Source of the DNA: Micromonospora zamorensis
GTDB taxonomy: Bacteria > Actinomycetota > Actinomycetes > Mycobacteriales > Micromonosporaceae
Direction of reading: 5' to 3'
Assembly (NCBI RefSeq): GCF_900090275.1
Contig: NZ_LT607755.1
Location: 620,001 to 684,000, forward strand
DNA length: 64,000 nucleotides
Shown: positions 51,798 to 61,555 of the stretch, in pieces
Numbering within the stretch: position 1 is the first letter of the stretch
Layout: each line of letters opens with the position of its first letter
Program-made: the position numbers and the translations under genes
Notes under the pieces: generated by a model
The model's input: only the letters and a program-made list of their open reading frames with translations
What the model was told of the DNA's origin: nothing
Databases searched by the model: none

Positions 51798-52712
51798 ATG
51801 GCCGTCGTGACCATGCGCCAGCTGCTGGAGAGCGGTGTCCACTTCGGGCACCAGACCCGGCGCTGGAACCCGAAGATGAAGCGCTTCATCATGACCGAGC
51901 GCAACGGCATCTACATCATCGACCTGCGCCAGACCCTCGAGTACATCGAGAAGGCGTACGAGTTCGTGCGTGGGACCGTCGCCGAGGGTGGCAGCATCCT
52001 GTTCGTCGGCACCAAGAAGCAGGCCCAGGAGGCGATTGCCGAGCAGGCGACCCGGGTCGGCCAGCCGTACGTCAACCACCGCTGGCTCGGTGGCATGCTG
52101 ACCAACTTCCAGACGGTGTACAAGCGGCTCCAGCGGATGAAGGAGCTGGAGGGCCTGGGTGACCTCAGCGGCACCGCCGCCGGTTACACCAAGAAGGAGA
52201 CCCTGCAGCTCTCCCGCGAGAAGATCAAGCTGACCCGCACCCTCGGTGGTCTGCGGGACATGCAGAAGCTTCCCGCCGCGGTCTGGATCGTCGACACCAA
52301 GAAGGAGCACATCGCCGTCGACGAGGCCCGCAAGCTGGGCATCCCGGTGATCGCGGTGCTGGACACCAACTGTGACCCGGACGAGGTCGACTTCCCGATC
52401 CCGGGCAACGACGACGCGATCCGCTCGGCGGAGCTGCTGACCAAGGTCGTCGCCGCTGCCGTCGCGGATGGTCTGATCGCACGTTCCGGCCGTCGCCGGG
52501 GCAACGACGAGAAGCCCGAGGGTGTCGCGAGCGACGAGCCGCTGACCGAGTGGGAGCGCGAGCTGCTGGAGCCGAAGAAGGCCGACGAGTCGGCCGCCCC
52601 GGCCGCCCCGGCCGAGCAGCCCGCCGCTGCTGCCGCCGAGCAGCCCGCCGCCACCCCGGAGCAGCCGGCGCAGGCCGCCACCGAGCAGCCGGCGGCAGCC
52701 ACCGCGGAGTGA
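51798..52712 (+). CDS. rpsB: 30S ribosomal protein S2 with Ala/Pro-rich tail
   Basis: 304 residues. Core signatures [40 protein letters not shown] and [20 protein letters not shown]. The last 45 residues are low-complexity (repeats of EQPAA). ATG 51798 chosen for the standard [10 protein letters not shown] start; GAGGAG is 12 nt upstream. Paired with tsf as in most bacteria, but a strong hairpin separates them. Confidence 0.97.
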   Translation: MAVVTMRQLLESGVHFGHQTRRWNPKMKRFIMTERNGIYIIDLRQTLEYIEKAYEFVRGTVAEGGSILFVGTKKQAQEAIAEQATRVGQPYVNHRWLGGMLTNFQTVYKRLQRMKELEGLGDLSGTAAGYTKKETLQLSREKIKLTRTLGGLRDMQKLPAAVWIVDTKKEHIAVDEARKLGIPVIAVLDTNCDPDEVDFPIPGNDDAIRSAELLTKVVAAAVADGLIARSGRRRGNDEKPEGVASDEPLTEWERELLEPKKADESAAPAAPAEQPAAAAAEQPAATPEQPAQAATEQPAAATAE

Positions 52713-52717
52713 TCGCA

Positions 52718-52763
52718 CCGTCGCTGCCCGCCGTCCGTTTTCGCGAACGGCGGGCAGCGACGG
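52718..52763 (+). terminator. 17-bp-stem hairpin between rpsB and tsf
   Basis: CCGTCGCTGCCCGCCGT (52718-52734) pairs perfectly with ACGGCGGGCAGCGACGG (52747-52763) around a 12-nt loop rich in T. No T-run follows. In other bacteria this site attenuates rpsB transcription relative to tsf; the same is likely here. Confidence 0.8.
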
Positions 52764-52845
52764 TACGCCGGGCACGATCCGCCCGGATCCGGGTAACCGT
52801 CACCTCTGACCATCCACACGCCGTCTCAACACCGAAGAGAGAGCC

Positions 52846-53673
52846 ATGTCCCAAATCACCGCCGCGGACGTCAAGAAGCTCCGCGACCTCACCGGCGCCG
52901 GCATGATGGACAGCAAGAAGGCGCTGACCGAGGCCGAGGGCGACTTCGACAAGGCCATCGAGATCCTGCGCGTCAAGGGCGCCAAGGACGTCGGCAAGCG
53001 GGCCGGTCGTACGGCCGCCAACGGCCTGGTCGCCCACTCCGGCAAGGCGCTGCTCGAGCTCAACTGCGAGACCGACTTCGTCGCCAAGACCGAGTCGTTC
53101 ATCGCGCTGGCCCAGCAGCTGGTCGAGCACGGCGAGCGCGCCGGCGTGAACACCGCCGAGGAGCTGCTCGCCACCGAGCTCGACGGCAAGGTCGTCGCGG
53201 ACCTGATCCAGGAGCAGTCGGCCAAGATCGGCGAGAAGCTGGTGCTCAACCGGTTCGCCCGGGTCGAGGGCACCACCGCCGTCTACCTGCACCGCAAGGC
53301 CCAGGACCTGCCGCCGGCCGTTGGTGTGCTGGTGTCGTACACCGGTAAGACCGACGAGGCTGGCGACGCCGACGCCCGTGGTGTGGCCATGCAGATCGCC
53401 GCGATGCGGCCGAAGTACCTGACCCGGGACGAGGTTCCGGCTGAGGTCGTCGAGTCCGAGCGGCGCATCGCCGAGCAGACCGCCCGCGAGGAGAACAAGC
53501 CCGAGGCGGCCCTGCCGAAGATCATCGAGGGTCGGGTGAACTCGTTCTTCAAGGACTACGTCCTGATCGAGCAGTCGTCCGTCGCTGACAACAAGAAGTC
53601 GGTGAAGCAGTTGCTGGCCGAGGCTGGCATCGAGGTCACCCGCTTCGTGCGGTTCGAGGTCGGCCAGGCCTGA
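52846..53673 (+). CDS. tsf: Elongation factor Ts
   Basis: 275 residues. Begins [20 protein letters not shown], with the conserved [16 protein letters not shown] and [10 protein letters not shown] motifs. Nucleotide-exchange factor for EF-Tu. Upstream AGAGAGAGCC is a weak ribosome-binding site. A T-ended hairpin follows. Confidence 0.97.
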   Translation: MSQITAADVKKLRDLTGAGMMDSKKALTEAEGDFDKAIEILRVKGAKDVGKRAGRTAANGLVAHSGKALLELNCETDFVAKTESFIALAQQLVEHGERAGVNTAEELLATELDGKVVADLIQEQSAKIGEKLVLNRFARVEGTTAVYLHRKAQDLPPAVGVLVSYTGKTDEAGDADARGVAMQIAAMRPKYLTRDEVPAEVVESERRIAEQTAREENKPEAALPKIIEGRVNSFFKDYVLIEQSSVADNKKSVKQLLAEAGIEVTRFVRFEVGQA

Positions 53674-53719
53674 GCCGTCACCGGGCGCCGTGGGCGCCCG
53701 TGGGCAGAAGACGTCGACG

Positions 53720-53764
53720 AGGAGGCCGCCGGTGTACGTGACAGGCACCGCGGCCTCCTTGTCA
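53720..53764 (+). terminator. Terminator after tsf
   Basis: AGGAGGCCGCCGGTG (53720-53734) and CACCGCGGCCTCCT (53746-53759) form a stem with one bulge and are followed by TTGTC. The pyrH -10-like TAGGGT (53767-53772) begins right after. Confidence 0.78.
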
Positions 53765-53834
53765 CATAGGGTCGGCAGCGGCAGGTTCGCGGTACGCGCC
53801 GCACGGGGCGTGCGCGTGGGGAAGGGCGGGGCGG

Positions 53835-54602
53835 ATGACGCAGGTTGTGAGTGACCGGACGCTGGCGGTGGACGATCCGACGGCACCGCCGCCGGGACGG
53901 GCCCGCCGGGTGGTGCTGAAGCTCTCCGGTGAGGTGTTCGGCGGCGGCGCGATCGGCGTCGACCCGGACGTCGTCCAGGCCATCGCCCGGCAGATCGCCA
54001 CCGTGGTCCGTCGCGGCGTGCAGGTCTCCGTGGTGGTAGGCGGCGGCAACTTCTTCCGCGGCGCGGAGCTGCAAAAGCGCGGGATGGACCGGGCCCGCGC
54101 CGACTACATGGGCATGCTCGGCACCGTGATGAACTGCCTCGCGTTGCAGGACTTCCTGGAGAAGGAAGGCATCGAGACGCGGGTGCAGAGCGCCATCACG
54201 ATGGCTCAGGTCGCCGAGCCGTACATCCCCCTGCGGGCGATCCGGCACCTGGAGAAGGGCCGTGTGGTCATCTTCGGCGCCGGCGCCGGGATGCCGTACT
54301 TCTCCACCGACACGGTGGCCGCCCAGCGGGCTCTGGAGATCCGGGCCGACGTGGTGCTGATGAGCAAGAACGGCGTGGACGGCGTCTACACCGCCGACCC
54401 GCGGATCGACCCCACCGCCAGCAAGCTCGACTCGATCACCTTCTCCGAGGCGCTGCGCCGCAACCTGCGGGTGGCCGACGCGGCGGCGTTCAGCCTCTGC
54501 ATGGAGAACGGCCTGCCGATGCTGGTCTTCGGCGCGCAGGGTGACGACACCATCATCCGCGCTGTGGGTGGCGACAAGATCGGCACCCTGATCACCGCCT
54601 GA
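53835..54602 (+). CDS. pyrH: UMP kinase PyrH
   Basis: 255 residues. Amino-acid-kinase fold: [51 protein letters not shown], and [20 protein letters not shown]. Phosphorylates UMP to UDP. The 25-residue N-terminal extension before KLSGE is typical in actinobacteria. Followed by frr at 83 bp. Confidence 0.97.
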   Translation: MTQVVSDRTLAVDDPTAPPPGRARRVVLKLSGEVFGGGAIGVDPDVVQAIARQIATVVRRGVQVSVVVGGGNFFRGAELQKRGMDRARADYMGMLGTVMNCLALQDFLEKEGIETRVQSAITMAQVAEPYIPLRAIRHLEKGRVVIFGAGAGMPYFSTDTVAAQRALEIRADVVLMSKNGVDGVYTADPRIDPTASKLDSITFSEALRRNLRVADAAAFSLCMENGLPMLVFGAQGDDTIIRAVGGDKIGTLITA

Positions 54603-54685
54603 GCCCCGCCGGCGGCGACGGCAGCGGCGGTCCTGACGACTTTCAGCAGAGCCCACCACGAGCACAGAAGGAGGCGAGGAGACCG

Positions 54686-55243
54686 GTGATCGACGACACC
54701 CTCCTCGAGGCCGAGGAAAAGATGGAGCGTGCGGTTGAGCACGCCAAGGAGGAGTTCGGCGCCATCCGTACCGGTCGCGCCAACGCCGCCATGTTCTCCA
54801 AGGTCATCATCGACTACTACGGCACGCCCACGCCACTGACCCAGATGGCGTCCATCGCGGTGCCCGAGCCGCGGATGGCCATCATCAAGCCGTACGACAA
54901 CTCGCAGATCAATGCGATGGAGAAGGCGATCCGCGACTCGGACCTCGGGGTGAACCCGAACAACGAGGGCAACCAGTTGCGCATCCTGCTCCCGCAGATG
55001 ACCGAGGAGCGCCGCCGCGACATGATCAAGGTGGCCCGGCACAAGGGCGAGGAGGCCAAGGTGGCGATCCGCAACGTCCGCCGCCGTGGCAAGGAAGAGC
55101 TGGACCGGATCGTCAAGGACGGTGAGGCCGGCGAGGACGACGGTCGCCGCGCCGAGAAGGAACTCGACGACCTGACCCAGCGCTACGTCGCCAGCATCGA
55201 CGACCTGGTCAAGCACAAGGAAACCGAACTGCTCGAGGTGTGA
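54686..55243 (+). CDS. frr: Ribosome recycling factor
   Basis: 185 residues, the usual length. Signatures [40 protein letters not shown] and [23 protein letters not shown] start with GGAGGCGAGGAG upstream. Splits post-termination ribosomes with EF-G. Confidence 0.97.
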   Translation: MIDDTLLEAEEKMERAVEHAKEEFGAIRTGRANAAMFSKVIIDYYGTPTPLTQMASIAVPEPRMAIIKPYDNSQINAMEKAIRDSDLGVNPNNEGNQLRILLPQMTEERRRDMIKVARHKGEEAKVAIRNVRRRGKEELDRIVKDGEAGEDDGRRAEKELDDLTQRYVASIDDLVKHKETELLEV

Positions 55244-55273
55244 CCGTCCGCCCGTCGCTCGGGTGAGATGCGC

Positions 55274-55305
55274 CGAGGCCCGACCCCCACCGGGGCCGGG
55301 CCTCG
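55274..55305 (+). terminator. Terminator after frr
   Basis: CGAGGCCCG (55274-55282) pairs with CGGGCCTCG (55297-55305), 14-nt loop. The 392-bp gap 55244-55635 also holds a GATTCCCGG (55500-55508) / CCGGGAATC (55526-55534) inverted repeat just after TAGGCT and CAGGAT hexamers, perhaps in the cdsA leader. Nothing else was recognised in the gap. Confidence 0.7.
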
Positions 55306-55635
55306 TGTCGTACGTGAGCGGGGAAGCCAGACGGTCCTGAGGCTCTTCCCGGATCGTGCGGGAGACGAGTCGGATCATGACTGCGGTCTGCGTACCGGAT
55401 GGGTGGGTATCGCTCGGCGACGGGCCGCCGGCCACTGGCGATGTCGATCGCCGTGCCTCGTCCGCCGTGCCGATCCGGCGGGTGCAGTAGGCTCGGCAGG
55501 ATTCCCGGCCACCGGGCGGTGAACACCGGGAATCGACCGACCGTCGGGGCGGTCAATCGGAGGAACATCGCGCGTGTAGGGGATGCTTGTGGTCTTGCGT
55601 CATGTGGTGGTTCTCGCGCCTCGTCGCGGTGCGTG

Positions 55636-56922
55636 ATGTCCCACCCCGACCCCTACGGCAGCGAGCCTCGCGGCTGGGACCGCGCCGAGCGCCCGGTGGC
55701 ACTGCCGTGGCCCGAGCAGGACCTGGAGGCCGGCCAGTGGAGCCGCCGTCCCACGGCTGGCCCTGAGCTGTACGCCGACCCGCACACCCGGCCGTACGCG
55801 GACCCGAACCCGTACGACGAGCGTGGCCGGACCGTCCGCCCGGACGACCGGGACCGTTTCGACGACCGCGACCCTCGCGAGGACGACCGGAACCAGCCCG
55901 ACCGTTACGACGGCCCGCAACCGTTCGACGGACCGGTCCGCTACGACGACGACGCCGGTTACCCGACCGCGCAGCTCGCGCCCATCGGGGCCGAGATCGC
56001 ACCGGACCCGGGGCCGGTGATCGAGCCGGAGCCGCCGTCCGGTCGGCGGACGAAGGGCCGACGCCGGGCCAGTGTCGATCGACCGGCCACCCAGCAGTTG
56101 GGCACCGGGCGTGCCGGCCGTAACCTCCCGGCGGCGATCGGCGTGGGGCTCGGCCTCGGCGCGTTGATCGTGGTGCCGCTGGTGGTCTACCCGTTGGCGT
56201 TCCTGCTGGTGCTCGCCGGTGCCGTCGCCGTCGGCATGTGGGAGATGGCCCGGGCGGTCCGACGCAGCGGAGCGCACCCGCCGTTGGTGCCGTTGATCGC
56301 CGGTGGCGTGCTGACCGTGGGCCTGGCCTGGTTCGCCGGCCCGGACGCGCTCAGTCTGGGGCTGTTGGTCACCGTGCTGGGCACCATGATCTGGCGGCTG
56401 GGTGACGGGCCGGCCGGCTTCCAACGGGATCTCACCGCCGCCACTCTGATCGCGGTCTACGTGCCGTTCCTCGCCGGGTTCGCGGCGTTGCTCGCGGCGG
56501 CCCCCGACGACGGCCCGTTGCGCATCCTGGCCACGCTGATTGCGGTGGTCCTCTCCGACACCGGTGGGTACGCGGCCGGCGTCTCCTTCGGGCGACACCC
56601 GATGGCCCCGTCGATCAGCCCGAAGAAGTCCTGGGAGGGCTTCGCCGGCTCGGTCACGGCGGCGGCCCTGGGCAGTGCGCTGCTGTTGTGGCTGATGTTC
56701 GAGGTGGCCCCCTGGTGGGGTGCGGTGTTCGGGGTGGCCGTCTCCTGCGCGGCGGTCCTCGGAGACCTGGCCGAGTCGATGATCAAGCGGGATCTCGGCG
56801 TGAAGGACATGAGCAACCTGCTGCCCGGCCATGGCGGTCTGATGGACCGGCTGGACTCGATCCTGTTCGCGGTGCCGACGGCCTACCTGCTGCTGGCCGT
56901 CTTCGTGCCGGTGGTGAACTGA
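55636..56922 (+). CDS. cdsA: CDP-diacylglycerol synthase CdsA
   Basis: 428 residues. The first 140 are an acidic/basic low-complexity cytoplasmic region (DDRDRFDDRDPREDDRNQPD). About eight membrane helices follow, with the family signature SPKKSWEGFAGSVTAAALGS then KRDLGVKDMSNLLPGHGGLMDRLDS split by a short loop. ATG 55636 taken; GTG 55633 is adjacent. Makes CDP-DAG for phospholipids. Confidence 0.94.
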   Translation: MSHPDPYGSEPRGWDRAERPVALPWPEQDLEAGQWSRRPTAGPELYADPHTRPYADPNPYDERGRTVRPDDRDRFDDRDPREDDRNQPDRYDGPQPFDGPVRYDDDAGYPTAQLAPIGAEIAPDPGPVIEPEPPSGRRTKGRRRASVDRPATQQLGTGRAGRNLPAAIGVGLGLGALIVVPLVVYPLAFLLVLAGAVAVGMWEMARAVRRSGAHPPLVPLIAGGVLTVGLAWFAGPDALSLGLLVTVLGTMIWRLGDGPAGFQRDLTAATLIAVYVPFLAGFAALLAAAPDDGPLRILATLIAVVLSDTGGYAAGVSFGRHPMAPSISPKKSWEGFAGSVTAAALGSALLLWLMFEVAPWWGAVFGVAVSCAAVLGDLAESMIKRDLGVKDMSNLLPGHGGLMDRLDSILFAVPTAYLLLAVFVPVVN

Positions 56923-57025
56923 GGCATGATCACGGCGTTCCGGTCATCTGGCTGCGGCGGTCGCCGCCCGTTCGACACCTCCGCACCGGCACCTGCCGCC
57001 GACGGCGTGACACACTAGACCAGCC

Positions 57026-58183
57026 ATGACGAGCCTGCCGTTGATCCCCGCCATCTCGGACGCCACCGCCGCGCGCCGAGCCTCCATGCCGCCGAAGCAC
57101 CTCGCCGACCTGGACCTGGCCGGCCGCCAGGCGCTGGTCACCGAGTTGGGTGAGCCCGCGTTCCGCGCCAAGCAGGTCTCGAATCACTACTTCGGGCGGC
57201 TGGTCCGCGACCCGCAGGCCATGACCGATCTGCCCGCGGCGACCCGGGAGCGGCTGTCCGAGCAGCTCATGCCCACCCTGCTCACCCCGGTGCGCGAGCT
57301 GGCGTGTGACGACGGCGCGACCCGTAAGGCGCTCTGGCGGCTGCACGACGGCGCTCTGGTGGAGAGCGTGTTGATGGGCTATCCGGACCGGGTGACCGTC
57401 TGCATCTCCAGCCAGGCGGGCTGCGGGATGGCCTGCCCGTTCTGCGCGACCGGCCAGGCCGGGCTTACCCGCAACCTGTCCACCGCCGAGATCGTCGACC
57501 AGGCCGTGTACATGGCCGGCGTGGCGGCCTCCGGTGCGGTGGTCGGCTCCCCGCCGCGGCTGTCGCGTGTCGTGTTCATGGGCATGGGCGAGCCGTTGGC
57601 CAACTACAACCGGGTGATCGGTGCGATCCGTCGCCTGGTCAGCCCTGCTCCGGAGGGGCTCGGCCTGTCCCAGCGGCACATCACCGTTTCCACGGTCGGC
57701 CTGGTTCCGGCCATCCGCCGACTGGCCAGCGAAGACCTCTCAGTGACCCTTGCGCTGTCGTTGCACGCGCCCGATGATGATCTGCGCGACGAACTCGTGC
57801 CGGTGAACCAGCGCTGGAAGGTAGCCGAGGTGCTGGACGCAGCGTGGGACTACGCCGCCCGGACGGGCCGTCGCGTGTCGATCGAGTACGCGATGATCAA
57901 GGACGTGAACGACCAGCCGTGGCGAGCCGACCTCCTCGGGCGGCTGCTGGCCGGCAAGTTGACCCACGTGAACCTCATTCCACTCAATCCGACGCCGGGC
58001 AGCCGCTGGGACGCGAGCCCGAAGCCGGTGGAGCGGGAGTTCGTCCGGCGGTTGCGCGATGCCGGGGTGTCCACCACCGTACGGGACACCCGAGGTCGCG
58101 AGATCGACGGCGCGTGTGGTCAGCTCGCCGCCGCCGAGGACAACGACACCAACACCGACCGCGCCGGAGAGGCACCGGCGTGA
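57026..58183 (+). CDS. rlmN: Dual-specificity 23S rRNA/tRNA methyltransferase RlmN
   Basis: 385 residues. Radical-SAM cluster motif [31 protein letters not shown], and the C-terminal methyl-carrying Cys in the [18 protein letters not shown] segment. Methylates A2503 of 23S rRNA and A37 of tRNAs. CACACT lies 9 nt before the start ATG. Final residues are Asp/Asn/Thr-rich. Confidence 0.95.
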   Translation: MTSLPLIPAISDATAARRASMPPKHLADLDLAGRQALVTELGEPAFRAKQVSNHYFGRLVRDPQAMTDLPAATRERLSEQLMPTLLTPVRELACDDGATRKALWRLHDGALVESVLMGYPDRVTVCISSQAGCGMACPFCATGQAGLTRNLSTAEIVDQAVYMAGVAASGAVVGSPPRLSRVVFMGMGEPLANYNRVIGAIRRLVSPAPEGLGLSQRHITVSTVGLVPAIRRLASEDLSVTLALSLHAPDDDLRDELVPVNQRWKVAEVLDAAWDYAARTGRRVSIEYAMIKDVNDQPWRADLLGRLLAGKLTHVNLIPLNPTPGSRWDASPKPVEREFVRRLRDAGVSTTVRDTRGREIDGACGQLAAAEDNDTNTDRAGEAPA

Positions 58184-58214
58184 CCGGGCGTGGCGAACGA
58201 GACCAGGAGACATA

Positions 58215-59378
58215 GTGGCGAGTCAGGGTCAGCGTTTCCGGCGCAAGGCGCTCCGCCGGGGATACAAGGTCGACGAGGTGGATGCCTTCCTCGACCGGGT
58301 CGAGGCGACACTCGACGGCCGACAGGTCGGCGCGCCGGTGGCCTCCCAGGAGGTCCACGACGTCGTCTTCCGGGTCCGGTTCAACGGCTACGACGAGTGG
58401 CAGGTCGACCTGCACCTGGACCGGGTGGAGCGGCAGCTGGCCGAGCTGGAGGAGCGCAACAGCGCCGGGCGCGGTGGCGACCCCCGAATGGGTGACCGGA
58501 TGGGCCCACCGGACCGGATGGGGCCGCCGATGCGCGATGAGCGGGGCATGGTTCCGCAGCCGATGCCGCCCCGTCCGATGCCCGCGCAGGCCGGCCCGCC
58601 CGACCGCTACGGCCGCTACGACGAGCCGACCGGTGCCTTCGCCGGTGGGTACGACGCCCCCCGGGGCGGTTACGACGCGCCGCGCGGCCCGGCCGGTCCT
58701 GGCCCGATGGGCCCCGGCGGCCCGATGGGCCCCGGTCCGATGGGTGGCCACGGCGTTCCGCCGCGCGGCCTCCCCGCCGGCCCCTCGGGTTACGGCCAGG
58801 ACGACCAACGTGGGCCCGGCGGCTACGGCCCGGATGATCAGCGCGGTGGGTACGGCCCCGACGATCAGCGTTCGCCCGGCGGTTATCCGCCGCCGGAGGA
58901 GCCGCGCTTCGACGGCTTCGAGGCCGGGCGACACGGTCGGGCCGACATGACCGCCGAGATCCGGATGCCGGAGCGGGACCTGCGCGACATGCGCCGGGGC
59001 CCGGCCGGTCCGCCGCAGCTGCCTCAGCAGGGCATCGGTGGCGCGCCGATGGCCGGCCCGCCCGCCGTGGCCGGCCCCCCGATGGGCGGCCCGCCGATGG
59101 GTGGTCCGCCGATGGCCGGCCCGCCCGGCAGCGATCTGTACCGGGTCGACCAGATCCGCCGCAGCTTCCAGGTACGCCGGTTCGGCAGCGGTTACGACCC
59201 GGACCAGGTGGACCGGTTCTTCGAGACCCTGCTCGGCGGCATGCAGCGCCGCAACCCGATGCCGGTCGACCCGAAGGACCTGGACACGCTCCGGTTCGGG
59301 CTGGTGCCCGGCGGCTACTTCGAGGCTGAGGTCGACGCCGCGCTCAAGGACGTGCAGGACATTCTCTTCGGGCGCTGA
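58215..59378 (+). CDS. Two-domain DivIVA-like protein with Gly/Pro/Met linker
   Basis: 387 residues from GTG 58215 (AGGAGA 7 nt upstream). An N-terminal DivIVA-type unit (FRRKALRRGYKVDEVDAFLD then RVEATLDG), a duplicate-like C-terminal unit (VRRFGSGYDPDQVDRFFETL), and between them about 240 residues rich in Gly, Pro, Met and Asp, with repeats GPMGPGGPMGPGPM and YGPDDQRG. No long coiled coil as in true Wag31/DivIVA. Possibly a membrane-curvature or polar-growth partner. Confidence 0.75.
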   Translation: MASQGQRFRRKALRRGYKVDEVDAFLDRVEATLDGRQVGAPVASQEVHDVVFRVRFNGYDEWQVDLHLDRVERQLAELEERNSAGRGGDPRMGDRMGPPDRMGPPMRDERGMVPQPMPPRPMPAQAGPPDRYGRYDEPTGAFAGGYDAPRGGYDAPRGPAGPGPMGPGGPMGPGPMGGHGVPPRGLPAGPSGYGQDDQRGPGGYGPDDQRGGYGPDDQRSPGGYPPPEEPRFDGFEAGRHGRADMTAEIRMPERDLRDMRRGPAGPPQLPQQGIGGAPMAGPPAVAGPPMGGPPMGGPPMAGPPGSDLYRVDQIRRSFQVRRFGSGYDPDQVDRFFETLLGGMQRRNPMPVDPKDLDTLRFGLVPGGYFEAEVDAALKDVQDILFGR

Positions 59379-59394
59379 CCCCGACGCGTACGGA

Positions 59395-59429
59395 CGAGGG
59401 CCCGTCCCCCGGGTGGGGGCGGGCCCTCG
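59395..59429 (+). terminator. Terminator after the DivIVA-like gene
   Basis: CGAGGGCCCG-T-CCCCC (59395-59410) pairs with GGGGGCGGGCCCTCG (59415-59429) with one bulge, 4-nt loop. It serves two convergent genes. Confidence 0.82.
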
Positions 59430-59463
59430 GCGTCGTCGGCCGGTCGTCCGGCGGTCGGTCGGG

Positions 59464-59685
59464 TCAGGAGCGCAGACCGTTGCGCCGAAGCACGATGTCG
59501 CCGATCACGATGATCAGCAGCAGCGCGGCCAGGCCGATCAGCCAGAGGTCCTCGACCCTGCCCTCGTGGTTGCCGCAGATCATCGCCAGCAGCGCCAGTG
59601 CGGACAGCACGGCGCCGATCTGCCCGGCCTTGCGGTGCCCGGGCTTGTGCTGGTCTGGCGACGTTACCGGCTCGCTTCCTGCCAC
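59464..59685 (-). CDS. DUF2631 membrane protein
   Basis: 73 residues with two hydrophobic helices (IGAVLSALALLAMICG; LWLIGLAALLLIIVIGDIVL) and a cytosolic N-terminus AGSEPVTSPDQHKPGHRKAG. DUF2631 proteins are small actinobacterial membrane proteins of unknown role. GTG 59685 has GGGAAGGA upstream. Confidence 0.78.
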   Translation of the reverse strand: MAGSEPVTSPDQHKPGHRKAGQIGAVLSALALLAMICGNHEGRVEDLWLIGLAALLLIIVIGDIVLRRNGLRS

Positions 59686-59884
59686 TGTCGGTCCTTCCCT
59701 CGCGATCGGATCTTTGGTTAGTCTGGCACGCCTCCTGCTCGGCGCGGCGGGGTGGGGGTTTCCCGGCCGTCAGGCCCTGCCCACCCGGGGCCGAACGGCA
59801 CTACCGGCGTCGCGGGGCGGTGGTCAGACTCCCTCCGGTAGCGTTTGGCGTACACCTGATTGTCTGTTTGAGGGGGACTGTGCG

Positions 59885-61465
59885 GTGCGAGTGACCGGAA
59901 CCGGGCACGCCAGCATGCGGATCGACACGGCCGCGGGCAGCATTCTGTGCGACCCGTGGGTCAACCCGGCCTATTTCGCCTCGTGGTTCCCGTTCCCGGA
60001 CAATTCCCTGCTCGACTGGGAGACGCTGGGCCAGGTCGACTACCTGTACGTGTCCCACCTGCACCGGGACCACTTCGACGCCAAGCATCTGCGGGACTTC
60101 ATCTCCAAGGACGCCACGGTCCTGCTCCCCGAGTTCCCCACCTCGGAGATGGAGGACGAGTTCCGGGCGCTGGGCTTCACCAAGTTCCTGAGGGCACCCA
60201 ACGAGCAGGTCGTGGAGCTGCCCGGCGGCCTCAAGATCATGATCCAGGCGCTGACCAGCCCGACCGACGGACCGATCGGCGACTCGTCGCTCTGGGTCGA
60301 GCACGACGGGGTGCGGCTGCTCAACCAGAACGACGCCCGCCCCACCGACCTGAGCGTCTTCGCCGAGTTGGGGCACGTGCACGCGCATCTGCTCCAGTTC
60401 TCCGGCGCGATCTGGTACCCGATGGTCTACGAGCTGCCGCAGGCGGCGAAGACCGCGTTCGGCAAGCAGAAGCGTGACCGGCAGTTCGACCGGACGTGGC
60501 GCTACATCGACGACCTGAAGGCCGACCACGTCTTCCCGATCGCCGGCCCGCCGTGCTTCCTCGACGACGAGTTGTGGCAGTTCAACGACATCCACGGCGA
60601 CGAGGGCAACATCTTCCCCGACCAGTCCGTCTTCCTGGCGGAGTACGCCAAGGTCGGCGGCACCAACGGCATCGTGCTGCTGCCGGGCAGCGTCGCCGAG
60701 GTCACCACCGAGGGCGCGAGCACCACCCACCCGGTGCCGGTGGAGGAGTTCTTCGCGAACAAAGTCGCCCACCTGGAGGAGATGCGGGAGCGTAAGCGCC
60801 CGGTCATCGAGGCCGAGAAGGCATCCTGGCGGCACCCCGAGGTGGACGTCCTCGGCGAGATGAAGCGCCGCATCGAGCCGCTGCTGGACGAGTCGATCTA
60901 CCTCGCCAAGGGCGTGGGTGGCCCGGTCCGCTTCGACCTGGTCGGCTACGACGGCGAGAGCGTCGAGTCGATCGTGGTGGACTTCCCGGGCAAGGAGGTC
61001 CGGCCGTACGCCGACGAGAAGGTCCGCTACCGGTTCCGTACCGAGCGGTCGCTGATCGAGCACCTGCTCTTCATCGACGAGGTGGACTGGGTCAACTCGC
61101 TCTTCCTGTCCTGCCGCTTCTCGGCGGCCCGGATCGGCCAGTACAACGAGTTCGTCTACGCGTTCTTCAAGTGCCTCTCCGAGGAGCGTCTCCAGTACGC
61201 CGAGGGCTGGTACGACGAGCACGAGCGCAGCACCGACGCCGAGGACATCACCCTGGGCGACTGGGTGGTGCAGCGGCGTTGCCCGCACCTGAAGGCGGAC
61301 CTGACCCGGTTCGGCATCGTCGACGGTGACCAGCTCACCTGCCAGCTGCACGGCTGGCGCTTCGACCTGCCCAGCGGCCGTTGCCTCACGAGCGTCGGCC
61401 ACAAGGTGAGAGCCCACCGGGTGGACGCGGAAACCCCGGCCCCCGCCGGCGAAGCGGTGATCTGA
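59885..61465 (+). CDS. namH: Rieske/metallo-beta-lactamase protein, NamH-like UDP-MurNAc hydroxylase
   Basis: 526 residues from GTG 59885 (GAGGGGGA upstream). N-terminal MBL fold with SHLHRDHFDAKHLRDF metal motif; C-terminal Rieske site CPHLKADLTRF ... CQLHGWRFDL (Cys-x-His, 17 residues, Cys-x2-His). This combination and length match Mycobacterium tuberculosis NamH (Rv3818), which makes N-glycolylmuramic acid; glycolylated muramic acid is a marker of Micromonosporaceae. The identity is inferred. Two long hairpin arms follow the stop. Confidence 0.72.
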   Translation: MRVTGTGHASMRIDTAAGSILCDPWVNPAYFASWFPFPDNSLLDWETLGQVDYLYVSHLHRDHFDAKHLRDFISKDATVLLPEFPTSEMEDEFRALGFTKFLRAPNEQVVELPGGLKIMIQALTSPTDGPIGDSSLWVEHDGVRLLNQNDARPTDLSVFAELGHVHAHLLQFSGAIWYPMVYELPQAAKTAFGKQKRDRQFDRTWRYIDDLKADHVFPIAGPPCFLDDELWQFNDIHGDEGNIFPDQSVFLAEYAKVGGTNGIVLLPGSVAEVTTEGASTTHPVPVEEFFANKVAHLEEMRERKRPVIEAEKASWRHPEVDVLGEMKRRIEPLLDESIYLAKGVGGPVRFDLVGYDGESVESIVVDFPGKEVRPYADEKVRYRFRTERSLIEHLLFIDEVDWVNSLFLSCRFSAARIGQYNEFVYAFFKCLSEERLQYAEGWYDEHERSTDAEDITLGDWVVQRRCPHLKADLTRFGIVDGDQLTCQLHGWRFDLPSGRCLTSVGHKVRAHRVDAETPAPAGEAVI

Positions 61466-61475
61466 CCCGCCTCGT

Positions 61476-61532
61476 TGATCATGAAGTTATTGCCCCGACA
61501 CGCCGCCACGGCAGGCAATAACTTCATGATCA
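61476..61532. repeat. 19-bp perfect hairpin repeat between convergent genes
   Basis: TGATCATGAAGTTATTGCC (61476-61494) and its exact complement (61514-61532) around a 19-nt loop with GACACGCCG. Begins 10 bp after the namH-like stop and ends 23 bp before the convergent flavoprotein stop, so it also serves as a bidirectional terminator. It belongs with the hairpins at 7621 and 51452. Confidence 0.88.
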
Positions 61533-61555
61533 CGCACTTCTGCGGTAGGTCGGGG

